Below, piece after piece: positions 45,813 through 54,715 of a stretch of 64,000 nucleotides of DNA. The stretch covers positions 310,001 through 374,000 of the forward strand of contig NZ_AUHU01000005.1 of NCBI RefSeq assembly GCF_000423345.1, read 5' to 3'. The first letter of the stretch is position 1; each line of letters begins with the position of its first letter. Both the position numbers and the translations under genes were made by a program. Origin of the DNA: Marinimicrobium agarilyticum DSM 16975 (GTDB lineage Bacteria; Pseudomonadota; Gammaproteobacteria; Pseudomonadales; Cellvibrionaceae). Below the pieces are notes generated by a model that was not told the origin of the DNA, searched no databases, and saw nothing but the letters and a program-made list of their open reading frames with translations.

Positions 45813-46181
45813 ATGACCGATCGCGTTGACATCAACCGCCTACTGGTGGAAATGCGCTCACTCAAGGCCCAGACGCAGGCTTTCCAGAAACCTCAAGGCA
45901 TTGCGCCGTCCGACGTCAATCGCAGCGATGCGCTGCGACCGGAGGCGAATCGCGATGTGCCCGAGTTCGGTGAAGTCATGGCGCAGGCGCTCAACAAGGT
46001 CAATGACACCCAGAAAGCTTCCGGTGCGCTGCAGCAGGCCTATGAGCGGGGTGATCCCGGCGTGGACATCACGGATGTGATGGTGGCCTCGCAAAAGTCG
46101 AGCGTCGCCTTTCAGGCGACCCTTCAGGTGCGCAACAAGCTCGTGGAAGCCTACCGAGACATTATGAATATGCCGATCTGA
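45813..46181 (+). CDS. fliE: Flagellar basal-body protein FliE
   Basis: FliE joins the MS ring to the rod. The 122-aa protein ends with the conserved domain [20 protein letters not shown], then [20 protein letters not shown] and [15 protein letters not shown]. The ATG at 45813 has AGGGGA upstream; the in-frame upstream ATG falls on the sigma-54 -12 region and gives an atypical Cys-rich extension. It is first in fliEFGHIJ. Confidence 0.96.
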   Translation: MTDRVDINRLLVEMRSLKAQTQAFQKPQGIAPSDVNRSDALRPEANRDVPEFGEVMAQALNKVNDTQKASGALQQAYERGDPGVDITDVMVASQKSSVAFQATLQVRNKLVEAYRDIMNMPI

Positions 46182-46250
46182 TCGGCGCCGATTGAAAACT
46201 GATTAACGTACTGACAATAACACCCGAACCACGACACGAGAGTCACCGTC

Positions 46251-47969
46251 ATGGCAGCACCGGATTCCGCCGCAACCGGCGACAACTTTTCCGACAACGA
46301 GCGCGGGGGCCGCAAGCGCTCCGGCAGCGACCTGATCGAGGGGTTCAGTAACCTGAACCTGCTGCGCCAGGGGGGGCTGATGGTGGGCCTGGCCGCGAGT
46401 GTCGCGATCGGGTTTGCCGTGGTGCTGTGGACTCAGGGCGAAGAGTACCGCCCGCTGTTGCCGGATCTGGATCCGCGCGAATCCCCTGATGTGGTCACCA
46501 TTCTCGAACAGAACCAGATTCCGTTTCGTATCGATCCGAGTACCGGCGGGCTGTTGGTGGCCAGCGACAATATGCAGATGGCCCGAATCAAGTTGGCCCA
46601 AGCCGGCATTCCCCGCGACAACACCACCGGTTTTGAAATCATGGACCAGGAGCAGCCGCTCGGGACCAGCCAGTTTGTGGAGAGCACGCGGTACCATCGG
46701 GCCATTGAGGGCGAGCTCGCCCGCACCATTTCCAGCATGAACAGCGTGCGCAGTGCCCGTGTGCACTTGGCCATCCCCAAGCGCTCGGTGTTCGTGCGGG
46801 ATGTGCGCGAGCCGCGCGCCTCGGTGTTCGTGGATGTTCAGCCGGGGCGCACAATGGATGCCGCTCAGGTCAAGGCCATTACCAATCTGGTCTCGTCCAG
46901 TATTGCCGAACTCAGTGAGGACAAGGTCACGATCGTCAACCAGCGCGGCGAGCTGCTCTCGGCGAAAGAGGAAAATACTGAATTATTGCTGGCCGACCGG
47001 CAACGGGATTACACCCGCCGGGTGGAAGAGGGGATTGAGCAGCGGGTCAACCGCATCCTTGAACCGGTTATTGGCAACGGCAACTTTCAGGCGGAAGTCA
47101 GCGCCGATGTGGATTTCACGGCGACTGAACAGGCGGCGGAAACCTTCAACCCGGATGTGCCTGCCATTCGCAGCGAACAGATCATGAACGAGTCGCGCAC
47201 CGGCACCGACACTGGCGGTATTCCCGGCGCCTTGACCAATCAGCCGCCGGGCGTGAACGCCGAAGCGCCGGAGCAGATTGATCCTGAAACCGGAGAGCCC
47301 GTGGGGGAGAGCGAACCGGTAGAAACCGTCGAGCGTGCCACCCGCAATTATGAATTGGATCGGACCGTCAGCTATACCCGTTTTCAGCAGGGGCGGGTTG
47401 AGCGGCTCTCGGTGGCGGTAGTGGTGGATGACAAACTCCAGGCCGACGGCGCCGGCAATGAGACCCGAGTGCCCTGGACTGACGCGGAGCTCCAGCGTTT
47501 GGAAGTCCTGGTCCGGGATGCGGTGGGTTACTCTGCGGCCCGGGGCGATAGCGTCAATGTATTGAACTCTCCCTTCCGGGGCCGGGAATCGCAGGATTTC
47601 ACCATTCCGGAAGTGCCCTGGTGGCAGCAGGACTGGTTGCTGTCCTATATTAAACAGGGGGCCGGTGTCCTGGTCATACTGCTGCTGATTTTCGGTCTGC
47701 TGCGCCCGGTGCTCAAAAGCCTGGCCCGCACGGGTGGCAAGGCCTCCGATGAAGAGGAAGCGCGGGAGCTGGCAGCGCTGGAAGAGTCCGGTCTCGGTGG
47801 GTATGATGGTCTTTCCGACGAGGCGGTGACGCTCACCGGTGGTGCCCTGGGGCTTCCCGGGCCGGAGGAGGGCTACGAGCAACAACTCAATGCGGTGAAA
47901 GGACTGGTCGCGGATGACCCGGGCCGTGTGGCCCAGGTGGTCAAAAGCTGGATTAATCGAGACGACTGA
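46251..47969 (+). CDS. fliF: Flagellar MS-ring protein FliF
   Basis: FliF forms the inner-membrane MS ring on which the motor assembles. The 572-aa protein (E. coli: 552) has an N-terminal membrane helix (about 45-63, GLMVGLAASVAIGFAVVLW), ring-building motifs (YRPLLPDLDPRESPDVVTIL, SVRSARVHLAIPKRSVFVRD), a second helix (about 465-485, GAGVLVILLLIFGLLRPVLK) and the C-terminal FliG-binding tail (DPGRVAQVVKSWINRDD). The frame is intact. fliG follows 11 nt downstream. Confidence 0.98.
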   Translation: MAAPDSAATGDNFSDNERGGRKRSGSDLIEGFSNLNLLRQGGLMVGLAASVAIGFAVVLWTQGEEYRPLLPDLDPRESPDVVTILEQNQIPFRIDPSTGGLLVASDNMQMARIKLAQAGIPRDNTTGFEIMDQEQPLGTSQFVESTRYHRAIEGELARTISSMNSVRSARVHLAIPKRSVFVRDVREPRASVFVDVQPGRTMDAAQVKAITNLVSSSIAELSEDKVTIVNQRGELLSAKEENTELLLADRQRDYTRRVEEGIEQRVNRILEPVIGNGNFQAEVSADVDFTATEQAAETFNPDVPAIRSEQIMNESRTGTDTGGIPGALTNQPPGVNAEAPEQIDPETGEPVGESEPVETVERATRNYELDRTVSYTRFQQGRVERLSVAVVVDDKLQADGAGNETRVPWTDAELQRLEVLVRDAVGYSAARGDSVNVLNSPFRGRESQDFTIPEVPWWQQDWLLSYIKQGAGVLVILLLIFGLLRPVLKSLARTGGKASDEEEARELAALEESGLGGYDGLSDEAVTLTGGALGLPGPEEGYEQQLNAVKGLVADDPGRVAQVVKSWINRDD

Positions 47970-47980
47970 GGCAGACATTC

Positions 47981-49024
47981 GTGGCAGAAAAAGCCCCCGC
48001 AGCGGAGAACAAAACACCCGCCAAGCCCACCTCCAGACTGAACCATGTGGATCAGGCCGCCGTGCTGTTGATGTCGCTCGGTGAGGCAGACGCGGCGCAG
48101 GTATTGCGCCATATGGGCCCGAAAGAAGTCCAGCGCATCGGCGCCGCCATGGCGCAGATGAAAAACGTCCAGCAGAGCGATGTACAGGCGGTACTCTCCA
48201 GTTTTCTGGATGAGGTGCGGACCCTCACCGGGCTCGGCACCGACTCCGATGCCTACATTCGCAACATGCTGGTCACCGCCCTGGGCGAAGACAAGGCCAG
48301 TGGCCTGATTGATCGTATCCTGCTGGGCGGCAATACCACCGGCCTGGACACCCTCAAGTGGATGGAGCCCCGCTCCGTGGCGGATGTGATCCGCAACGAG
48401 CATCCCCAGATACAGGCTATCGTTGTGTCCTACCTGGACCCGGACCAGGCGGCCGAGGTGCTCAGCTATCTCAGCGAGAAAATGCGCATCGACATCATGA
48501 TGCGCGTCGCGTCGCTCGACACCGTTCAGCCCAGCGCCCTGCAGGAGTTGAACGACATTCTGGAGAAGCAGTTCACCGGCAACGCCTCTTCCCAGACCAA
48601 AGCTGTGGGCGGTTACAAAACCGCAGCGGAAATCATGAACCACCTGGAAGGCACCGTCGAAGCGGACCTGATGGACGCAATCAAGGAGCTGGACGAGGAT
48701 ATGGGCAACCAGATTCAGGATCTGATGTTCGTATTCGACAACCTCAAGGATGTGGACGATCGCGGTATCCAGATGCTGCTGCGCGAGGTCTCCTCCGATG
48801 TGCTGATTGTCGCCCTCAAGGGTGCCGACAATGAATTGCAGGAAAAGATTTTCAGCAATATGTCCAAGCGTGCGGCGGAACTCTTGCGGGACGACCTCGA
48901 AGTCAAAGGTCCGGTGCGCCTGTCCGAGGTGGAAACCGCGCAGAAGGAAATTCTTACCATTGCCCGGCGCATGGCGGATGCCGGGGAAATCGTGTTGGGA
49001 AGCAGCGGCGAGAAAATGCTGTAA
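47981..49024 (+). CDS. fliG: Flagellar motor switch protein FliG
   Basis: FliG is the rotor subunit that interacts with the stator and transmits torque. The 347-aa protein begins at a GTG, has the N-terminal FliF-binding domain (RLNHVDQAAVLLMSLGEADA), the middle-domain EHPQ motif (RNEHPQIQAIVVSYLDPDQA) and the C-terminal charged torque helix (KRAAELLRDDLEVKGPVRLS). E. coli FliG has 331 aa; the extra residues form an N-terminal Ala/Pro/Lys-rich stretch. GAGG lies about 10 nt upstream of the GTG. Confidence 0.98.
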   Translation: MAEKAPAAENKTPAKPTSRLNHVDQAAVLLMSLGEADAAQVLRHMGPKEVQRIGAAMAQMKNVQQSDVQAVLSSFLDEVRTLTGLGTDSDAYIRNMLVTALGEDKASGLIDRILLGGNTTGLDTLKWMEPRSVADVIRNEHPQIQAIVVSYLDPDQAAEVLSYLSEKMRIDIMMRVASLDTVQPSALQELNDILEKQFTGNASSQTKAVGGYKTAAEIMNHLEGTVEADLMDAIKELDEDMGNQIQDLMFVFDNLKDVDDRGIQMLLREVSSDVLIVALKGADNELQEKIFSNMSKRAAELLRDDLEVKGPVRLSEVETAQKEILTIARRMADAGEIVLGSSGEKML

Positions 49025-49118
49025 GCCCGTGCCGAAGAGTCGGCGGCCTTGACCCATTGAAAGTCCAGGTCGCCGTTGTTTCACTGCGAACGCCTCTCCT
49101 AATGGAACCATTGGTCTC

Positions 49119-50033
49119 ATGACAACCAAGAAACTCGTCAACCGCATTCCCGCCGAGGAACTGGGGGATTACCAGTCCTGGGTGCTGCCGCCGATTCACG
49201 GTGAGCGCGAGCGCGTGTTGCCGAGCGCAGAGCGGGAGGCGCGCCAGCGCGAAGAAGAAGCCGCCAGGCGCGAAGGCGAAAAAATAGAAGACGTCGACTA
49301 CGAAGGGGGCAACAGCGGCCTGAGCGCGGAAGAGATGCAGCGCATTGTCGACGAGGCGGAGAAAGAGGGCCGGGAACAGGGGTACAAGGCCGGTTACGAC
49401 CAGGGGCTGGCGGAAGGTTACGACGTTGGCGAAAAGAAGGGACTGGAAGAAATGCAGCAAAAGTTGGTGGCGGAACGCCAGCGCTTCCAGCACATGATCC
49501 AGGCGCTGCGCGAACCGCTGGCCGAGCAGGAAGACGCCCTGGAGCAGTGGCTGCTCGATACCGTGTGCGTGCTCACCCGCAGCCTGGTCCAGCGGGAGCT
49601 GCTGACCGATTCAAGCCATATCCTCGAGCAGGTGAAAGCCGCGGTCGCGGCGCTGCCGGCGGGCGCGGAACACCTGCGCCTCTATCTGAACCCCGATGAC
49701 CTGGCGCTGGTGGAAGCCTACGCCGAGGAGCATCGACTGGACTGGCAGTTTCACGCCGACGATCAACTGCTGCCGGGGGGTTGTCGGGTGGAAACCCGGG
49801 AGAGTCAGGTGGATTTCTCGGTAGAGCACCGACTGGCCCAACAGTTGGAAGCGTTTATCAACCGTCAGCTGGGGTCGGATGCCTCGGCTGAGGAATCGGA
49901 CAGTGACTCGTTTGAAACGACGACCGGCGCCGATGAGCGCGTACCGGAGCGCCATGACCACAACGCCGAGGGGAGTGATGCCGGGAGTATTGATGCCGGG
50001 AGGATAGATAAGAGTGATGAGAGATCGCAATGA
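49119..50033 (+). CDS. fliH: Flagellar export ATPase regulator FliH
   Basis: FliH dimers hold the FliI ATPase at the export gate and C ring. The 304-aa protein has a Glu/Arg-rich region with GxxxG-like repeats ([20 protein letters not shown], about 88-107) and a conserved C-terminal half ([52 protein letters not shown]). An acidic tail (about 250-304) is longer than usual. It overlaps fliI by four bases (ATGA), indicating coupling. Confidence 0.94.
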   Translation: MTTKKLVNRIPAEELGDYQSWVLPPIHGERERVLPSAEREARQREEEAARREGEKIEDVDYEGGNSGLSAEEMQRIVDEAEKEGREQGYKAGYDQGLAEGYDVGEKKGLEEMQQKLVAERQRFQHMIQALREPLAEQEDALEQWLLDTVCVLTRSLVQRELLTDSSHILEQVKAAVAALPAGAEHLRLYLNPDDLALVEAYAEEHRLDWQFHADDQLLPGGCRVETRESQVDFSVEHRLAQQLEAFINRQLGSDASAEESDSDSFETTTGADERVPERHDHNAEGSDAGSIDAGRIDKSDERSQ

Positions 50034-51502
50034 GTCGCTCTGAATCTGGCAATCCGCCGCGCCGCCCCGCGTTGTTGGAGCGGCTGCGCGCCTATGGCCC
50101 CACCGAGGGAACCTCGGCGCCGCGCCCGGAAGCCGAAGGGCGCCTGACCCGCTCGGTGGGCATGACCCTTGAGGCCGTAGGGCTGAACGTCTCGGTCGGT
50201 CGGCAATGTCAGGTCATCAACCGCGATGGCCGCTGCATTGAGGCGGAAGTGGTGGGTTTTGACGATGAAATCGTCTATCTCATGCCAATCAAGCGGGTGG
50301 AGGGCCTGGAGCCCGGTGCCCGGGTTATCCCTGTCTCCAGCCATCAGGGCATGCGTATTGGCCCCCGCCTGCTCGGGCGGGTGGTCAATGGCCTGGGCCA
50401 GCCGCTGGATGATGGCGGACCCTTGCGCGGTGAGGACTTTCTGGATTTTGCACCCCATGACATCAATCCGCTCAAGCGTCATCCCATCAGTGAACCGCTG
50501 GATGTCGGTATTCGCGCTATCAATGGATTGATCACTGTGGGCCGAGGGCAGCGTTTGGGGCTCTTTGCCGGCAGCGGCGTGGGCAAAAGTGTGCTGATGG
50601 GGATGATGACCAAATACACCACCGCGGATATCGTCGTGGTCGGTCTGGTGGGCGAACGTGGCCGCGAGGTCAAGGAATTTATCGACCACATCCTCGGCCC
50701 CGAGGGCATGGCCCGCTCGGTGGTAGTGGCTTCACCGGCTGACGATGCCCCCCTGATGCGGCTTCGCGCGGCCCAGCTCTGTAGTCGCATCGCCGAATAC
50801 TACCGGGACCAGGGGCGCAACGTGCTCCTGTTAATGGACTCCTTGACCCGGTTCGCCCAGGCCCAACGGGAAATTTCCCTGGCGATCGGAGAGCCGCCGG
50901 CCACCAAAGGGTATCCCCCCTCGGTGTTTGCCAAAATTCCCCAACTGGTGGAGCGCGCGGGCAACGCCGCCAAGGGCGAGGGCTCGATTACCGCGTTTTA
51001 TACGGTGCTCTCTGAAGGGGACGACCTGCAGGACCCGATCGCCGATGCGGCCCGGGCCATTCTGGATGGCCATATTGTCTTGTCCCGTCGCTTGGCGGAG
51101 GAGGGGGTCTACCCGGCCATCGACGTGGAGGCCTCCATCAGCCGGGCCATGCCGAATATTGTGGACGAGAGCCACCTCAAATCCATGCAGCGTTTCAAAC
51201 AGCTGTTGTCCCGCTACCAGCAAAATCGGGATCTGATCAATATCGGGGCCTACACGCCAGGGGCGGACCCGGAGACCGACCTGGCGATTGAGCGCTTCCC
51301 GCATTTGCGAGCCTTCATTCAACAGGGCCTCAATCAGCCGGTGCAATTCGCCGAGAGCGTGAACTTTCTGCAGAAAACCCTGCAACCGGCGGGCGCGCAG
51401 GGCGCCGGTCAGAGTGGACCGGGCCAAAGAGGACCGCAAGCGGCGGGAAACAACCGCCGCGGTCCCCTGGCGGCCCAACACGGTGGGCAGGGAAGGCGCT
51501 AA
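50030..51502 (+). CDS. fliI: Flagellum-specific ATPase FliI
   Basis: FliI is the ATPase that primes export substrates at the flagellar type III gate. The 490-aa protein has a F1-beta-like core with Walker [18 protein letters not shown] (starting near residue 178), Walker [20 protein letters not shown] and the conserved [21 protein letters not shown] Gln/Gly/Arg-rich C-terminal tail (about 455-490) extends beyond the usual end near 457. Its start overlaps fliH. Confidence 0.98.
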   Translation: MSRSESGNPPRRPALLERLRAYGPTEGTSAPRPEAEGRLTRSVGMTLEAVGLNVSVGRQCQVINRDGRCIEAEVVGFDDEIVYLMPIKRVEGLEPGARVIPVSSHQGMRIGPRLLGRVVNGLGQPLDDGGPLRGEDFLDFAPHDINPLKRHPISEPLDVGIRAINGLITVGRGQRLGLFAGSGVGKSVLMGMMTKYTTADIVVVGLVGERGREVKEFIDHILGPEGMARSVVVASPADDAPLMRLRAAQLCSRIAEYYRDQGRNVLLLMDSLTRFAQAQREISLAIGEPPATKGYPPSVFAKIPQLVERAGNAAKGEGSITAFYTVLSEGDDLQDPIADAARAILDGHIVLSRRLAEEGVYPAIDVEASISRAMPNIVDESHLKSMQRFKQLLSRYQQNRDLINIGAYTPGADPETDLAIERFPHLRAFIQQGLNQPVQFAESVNFLQKTLQPAGAQGAGQSGPGQRGPQAAGNNRRGPLAAQHGGQGRR

Positions 51503-51505
51503 TTC

Positions 51506-51964
51506 ATGGCGGAACGTCGTTCCCAACGTATGAAAGTGGTGCTCCAACTCGCGGAGCGTGAAGAACAGGCCGCCGCAGCCCGGCTGGGTGAACAGCAGCA
51601 GCTGCTCGAGCGCGAGCAGGCTCAGTTGAGCCAGCTTCAGGACTATCGCCAGCAGTATCTGGACGACTATGCCCGGCCTCGAAGTGGGGTAACGGCCGAG
51701 GCGTTGATGAGCTACAGCGGTTTCCTCCAGCGCCTGGGGGAGGCGGTGACCGGCCAGCAGCAAAAGCTGGCCATGGTCAATCAGGCCCGTGAGCAATCCC
51801 GGCGGGAGTGGGAGGAGCGCTATCACCGCCGCCGGTCGCTGGAAGATATGATTGCCCGCCTGCAACGCGAGGAAGAGGCCGCCTTTGAACAGCGTCAGCA
51901 ACGCGAGCAGGATGATCTGGCGGCCCAACGATTGACCCGCCCGGGTCGCTCTCGAAAACCATGA
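51506..51964 (+). CDS. fliJ: Flagellar export chaperone FliJ
   Basis: FliJ is a coiled-coil stalk that joins the FliI ring to FlhA and escorts chaperones. The 152-aa protein is almost entirely a charged alpha-helical coiled coil (LQLAEREEQAAAARLGEQQQ, LMSYSGFLQRLGEAVTGQQQ, YHRRRSLEDMIARLQREEEA). It starts three bases after the fliI stop with AAGGCG upstream. It ends the fliE-J series. Confidence 0.94.
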   Translation: MAERRSQRMKVVLQLAEREEQAAAARLGEQQQLLEREQAQLSQLQDYRQQYLDDYARPRSGVTAEALMSYSGFLQRLGEAVTGQQQKLAMVNQAREQSRREWEERYHRRRSLEDMIARLQREEEAAFEQRQQREQDDLAAQRLTRPGRSRKP

Positions 51965-52060
51965 CGACAGCCGGGTTTATAGGCTATCCTTAACCCCATG
52001 TAGAAGTACCAGAAAAAGTCCAGGCTCAGAACCACTGCGAAAAAAGGACGTAATACTGCT

Positions 52061-52366
52061 ATGGCAATCACCTCCACTTTGTCATCTGATGGGTCGCTTC
52101 TGACCATCTACATTCAAGGGCGCTTCGACTTCAGCTCTCATCAGGATTTCCGGGCCTCCTACGAGCGCCTGGACAAAAAGCCTGAGCGCTATTGTGTCGA
52201 CATGCAGGAGACGTCCTATCTCGACAGTTCCGCGTTGGGCATGTTGCTGCTGCTGAGAGATCATGCTGGCGGTGACAAGGCCACCATCGAAATCCGCAAC
52301 TGCAGCCCGGATGTGAAGAAAATCCTGACAATCTCCAATTTTGAGCAACTGTTTGATATCCGGTAG
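52061..52366 (+). CDS. STAS-domain anti-sigma-factor antagonist, HsbA-like
   Basis: This 101-aa STAS protein is of the SpoIIAA type, acting as a phospho-switchable partner protein. It has the phosphorylatable-serine loop region CVDMQETSYLDSSALGMLLLL (the DSSALG turn, Ser72/Ser73 area) and a Rossmann-like alternating pattern. It is followed 58 nt downstream by an HsbR-type phosphatase/kinase and then by an HPt gene. In Pseudomonas aeruginosa HsbA controls FlgM and biofilm/swarming through this pathway, so HsbA is the best reading by context. Confidence 0.85.
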   Translation: MAITSTLSSDGSLLTIYIQGRFDFSSHQDFRASYERLDKKPERYCVDMQETSYLDSSALGMLLLLRDHAGGDKATIEIRNCSPDVKKILTISNFEQLFDIR

Positions 52367-52424
52367 CCCATGCCCCACGTTCAGAGTCTCTGAATTCCGA
52401 GCAGCGACAGCATAGAGGCTGCGT

Positions 52425-54137
52425 ATGAGCCACGACACACCGTTGACGATTCTGGTGGCCGATGATTCGGAGACGGACCGGCATATCCTTGAGACAATTG
52501 TGGCGCGGGATGGGCACCGGGTTCTCAGCGCCCGGGACGGCCGCGAGGCGGTAGAGGTCTTTGAGCAGGAGCGGCCGGATCTGGTGCTGCTTGATGCGCT
52601 CATGCCCAATCTGGATGGTTTCGGCGCCGCCCGTCGCATTAAGGCACTCGCGGGCGAGTCCCTGGTGCCGATCATCTTCCTGACCTCCCTGACCGACACT
52701 GAATCCCTGGTCCAATGTCTGGATGCCGGGGGTGACGACTTCCTGTCCAAACCCTATAACCGGGTTATCCTCCAGGCCAAGATCAAATCCTTCAACCGCA
52801 TGCGGGCCATGCACTCCACGATTCTGGATCAACGCGACCAGATCAGCCGTCACCACGAACATCTGCTTCAGGAGCAGACGGTGGCCAAGCAGGTGTTTGA
52901 CAACATTGCGCACAGCGGCTGTCTGGACTCCAACAACGTCAAGTATTACCTGTCCTCCCTGGCGGTGTTTAACGGCGACATTCTGGTGGCGGGGATGCGC
53001 CCCTCCGGCAGCATGATGGTGTTGCTCGGAGACTTTACCGGGCACGGTCTGCCGGCGGCCGTCGGTGCGATTCCTCTGGCCTCCACCTTCTACGGGATGG
53101 TGCACAAAGGGTTCGCGATGAGCGACATCCTGAGGGAGATCAATCACAAACTGAAAACCATCCTCCCCGTGGGCATTTTCTGTTGCGCGACCATGGTAGA
53201 CATCAATTTTCGTCGCCAACAGATCCGGGTCTGGAACGGCGGGCTGCCGCCGGGCTACATCCGTCGCGCCTCGGGCGGGGAGCCCGAGCCGATTACCTCA
53301 ACGCACCTGCCCCTGGGCGTACTGAGTAAACAGGTGTTCAAAGACGACATGCAGGTATACGACCTTGCCTGGGGGGATCGGCTGTACCTGTGGTCGGACG
53401 GCATTCACGAGGCGCGCAACGCCGAGGGAGAAATGTTCGGGGAAGACCGCCTCAGAGCGGTGTTCGAAGAGAGCGAGGAGAACGCGACACTGTTCGACCG
53501 GATTCTGGGTCGGGTTCAGGCGTTCGCGGGTGAAGGTCGTAGGGACGATGACCTTTCCCTGGTGGAGCTTCAGATGGACCGGCCGGAGCACATCAACGCT
53601 GTGGCGGCGGAGGCGGAGCGACACAATCGCTCCACGCTTTCCGAGTGGACCATGAATTTCGACGTGCTGCCCAGCAGTTTTCGTCACTTCGATCCCATGC
53701 CCTTGCTGCTCAATGTTCTGGTCGAGGTCCCCGGCCTGCGCCAGCATAGCGGGGACCTCTACACCCTGCTGTCCGAACTTTATTCCAATGCCCTCGAGCA
53801 CGGGATCCTGCAATTGGACTCCGACCTGAAATCCAGTGCCGAGGGTTTCACCCGCTATTACGAGCTCAGACAAGAACGTCTGGCACACATCAACGAGGGG
53901 TTGATCCGCATTCACCTGAATCACAGCACCACGGACGAGGGCGGCATTCTGCGTCTGCGGGTCGAAGACAGCGGGCCCGGCTTTGCCGAGGGGGCCCGCG
54001 TCCCGGCCGTGAGTGAGGATGGCCAGGCCTATTGCGGTCGTGGACTCGCGCTGGTGGAAAAACTGTGCGATGCTGTTCGCTACCTGGGAGATGGCAACGA
54101 AGTGGAAGCCGTTTTCTCCTGGCGTAGTGACGCCTGA
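52425..54137 (+). CDS. HsbR-like response regulator (REC-PP2C phosphatase-HATPase)
   Basis: This 570-aa regulator has a receiver domain (Asp57 in LVLLDALMPNLDG), a coiled linker, and a PP2C/SpoIIE-type phosphatase domain (about 150-390, with LLGDFTGHGLPAAVGAIPLA and GEGRRDDDLSLVELQM). A C-terminal HATPase of the anti-sigma Ser kinase type (about 430-565; LYTLLSELYSNALEHGILQL, RVEDSGPGF, GRGLALVEKL) follows. Such proteins can both dephosphorylate and phosphorylate a STAS antagonist, here the upstream gene. The HPt gene downstream is the likely phosphodonor, as in HptB-HsbR-HsbA. Confidence 0.9.
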   Translation: MSHDTPLTILVADDSETDRHILETIVARDGHRVLSARDGREAVEVFEQERPDLVLLDALMPNLDGFGAARRIKALAGESLVPIIFLTSLTDTESLVQCLDAGGDDFLSKPYNRVILQAKIKSFNRMRAMHSTILDQRDQISRHHEHLLQEQTVAKQVFDNIAHSGCLDSNNVKYYLSSLAVFNGDILVAGMRPSGSMMVLLGDFTGHGLPAAVGAIPLASTFYGMVHKGFAMSDILREINHKLKTILPVGIFCCATMVDINFRRQQIRVWNGGLPPGYIRRASGGEPEPITSTHLPLGVLSKQVFKDDMQVYDLAWGDRLYLWSDGIHEARNAEGEMFGEDRLRAVFEESEENATLFDRILGRVQAFAGEGRRDDDLSLVELQMDRPEHINAVAAEAERHNRSTLSEWTMNFDVLPSSFRHFDPMPLLLNVLVEVPGLRQHSGDLYTLLSELYSNALEHGILQLDSDLKSSAEGFTRYYELRQERLAHINEGLIRIHLNHSTTDEGGILRLRVEDSGPGFAEGARVPAVSEDGQAYCGRGLALVEKLCDAVRYLGDGNEVEAVFSWRSDA

Positions 54138-54183
54138 CAATGGCTGGTAAAAGGCGGAACCCGCTTATAAGAGGCGCGCGATT

Positions 54184-54528
54184 ATGAGTCCGGATAACCA
54201 CTTGAACCGCGAAGTGCTCGGCACCCTCCAGGAAGTGATGGAGGATCAGTTCCCCGTGCTGATCAACACCTTTCTTACCGACTCCGAAGAGCGTGTTCGT
54301 CACCTCCAAAAAGCGTTGGCAGCGCGCGATAGCGATACCGTCCGTCGCCAGGCCCACAGTTTCAAAGGCAGTTGCAACAACATAGGGGCAGAGCGACTGG
54401 CATCGTTGTGCCAGGGCATGGAAGACGCCGGGCGCGCCGGCGAACTCGATGGCGTAGAGCAGCAACTTGTCGAGATACAGCAGGAATTCTCCAAGCTCAA
54501 GATCACGCTGAAAAGCTTTGCCGGTTAA
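54184..54528 (+). CDS. HPt-domain phosphotransfer protein, HptB-like
   Basis: This 114-aa single-domain histidine phosphotransfer protein has its phospho-acceptor His58 in RRQAHSFKGSCNNIGAERLA, in the usual HxxKG context. It has the four-helix pattern of HPt proteins. It follows the HsbR-like gene by 46 nt. In Pseudomonas HptB receives phosphate from several hybrid kinases and passes it to HsbR. The hybrid kinase at 40522 carries its own HPt domain, so another kinase may feed this one. Confidence 0.88.
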   Translation: MSPDNHLNREVLGTLQEVMEDQFPVLINTFLTDSEERVRHLQKALAARDSDTVRRQAHSFKGSCNNIGAERLASLCQGMEDAGRAGELDGVEQQLVEIQQEFSKLKITLKSFAG

Positions 54529-54603
54529 CCTCTCCCGGGACTGTCTCACCTGGCACACCCCCTGATTTCCGAATGCGACGTACCGCGGGTGTTTTACCCG
54601 CGT

Positions 54604-54618
54604 TGGCATCCTCCTTGC
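54604..54618 (+). promoter_or_regulatory. Sigma-54 promoter of fliK
   Basis: TGGCAT-CCTCC-TTGC matches the RpoN consensus with one change and correct GG-N10-GC spacing. It lies 98 nt before the fliK start, separating fliK transcription from the Hsb module. Confidence 0.88.
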
Positions 54619-54715
54619 AAAAGCTCTGTTAAATCCTTGGTTCATGTGGGGTTTCCCACAGTGTTTACCGGTCAGCGGCAACAACTTGCCGCTGACCTTG
54701 CCGGAGTGCTTGCCG

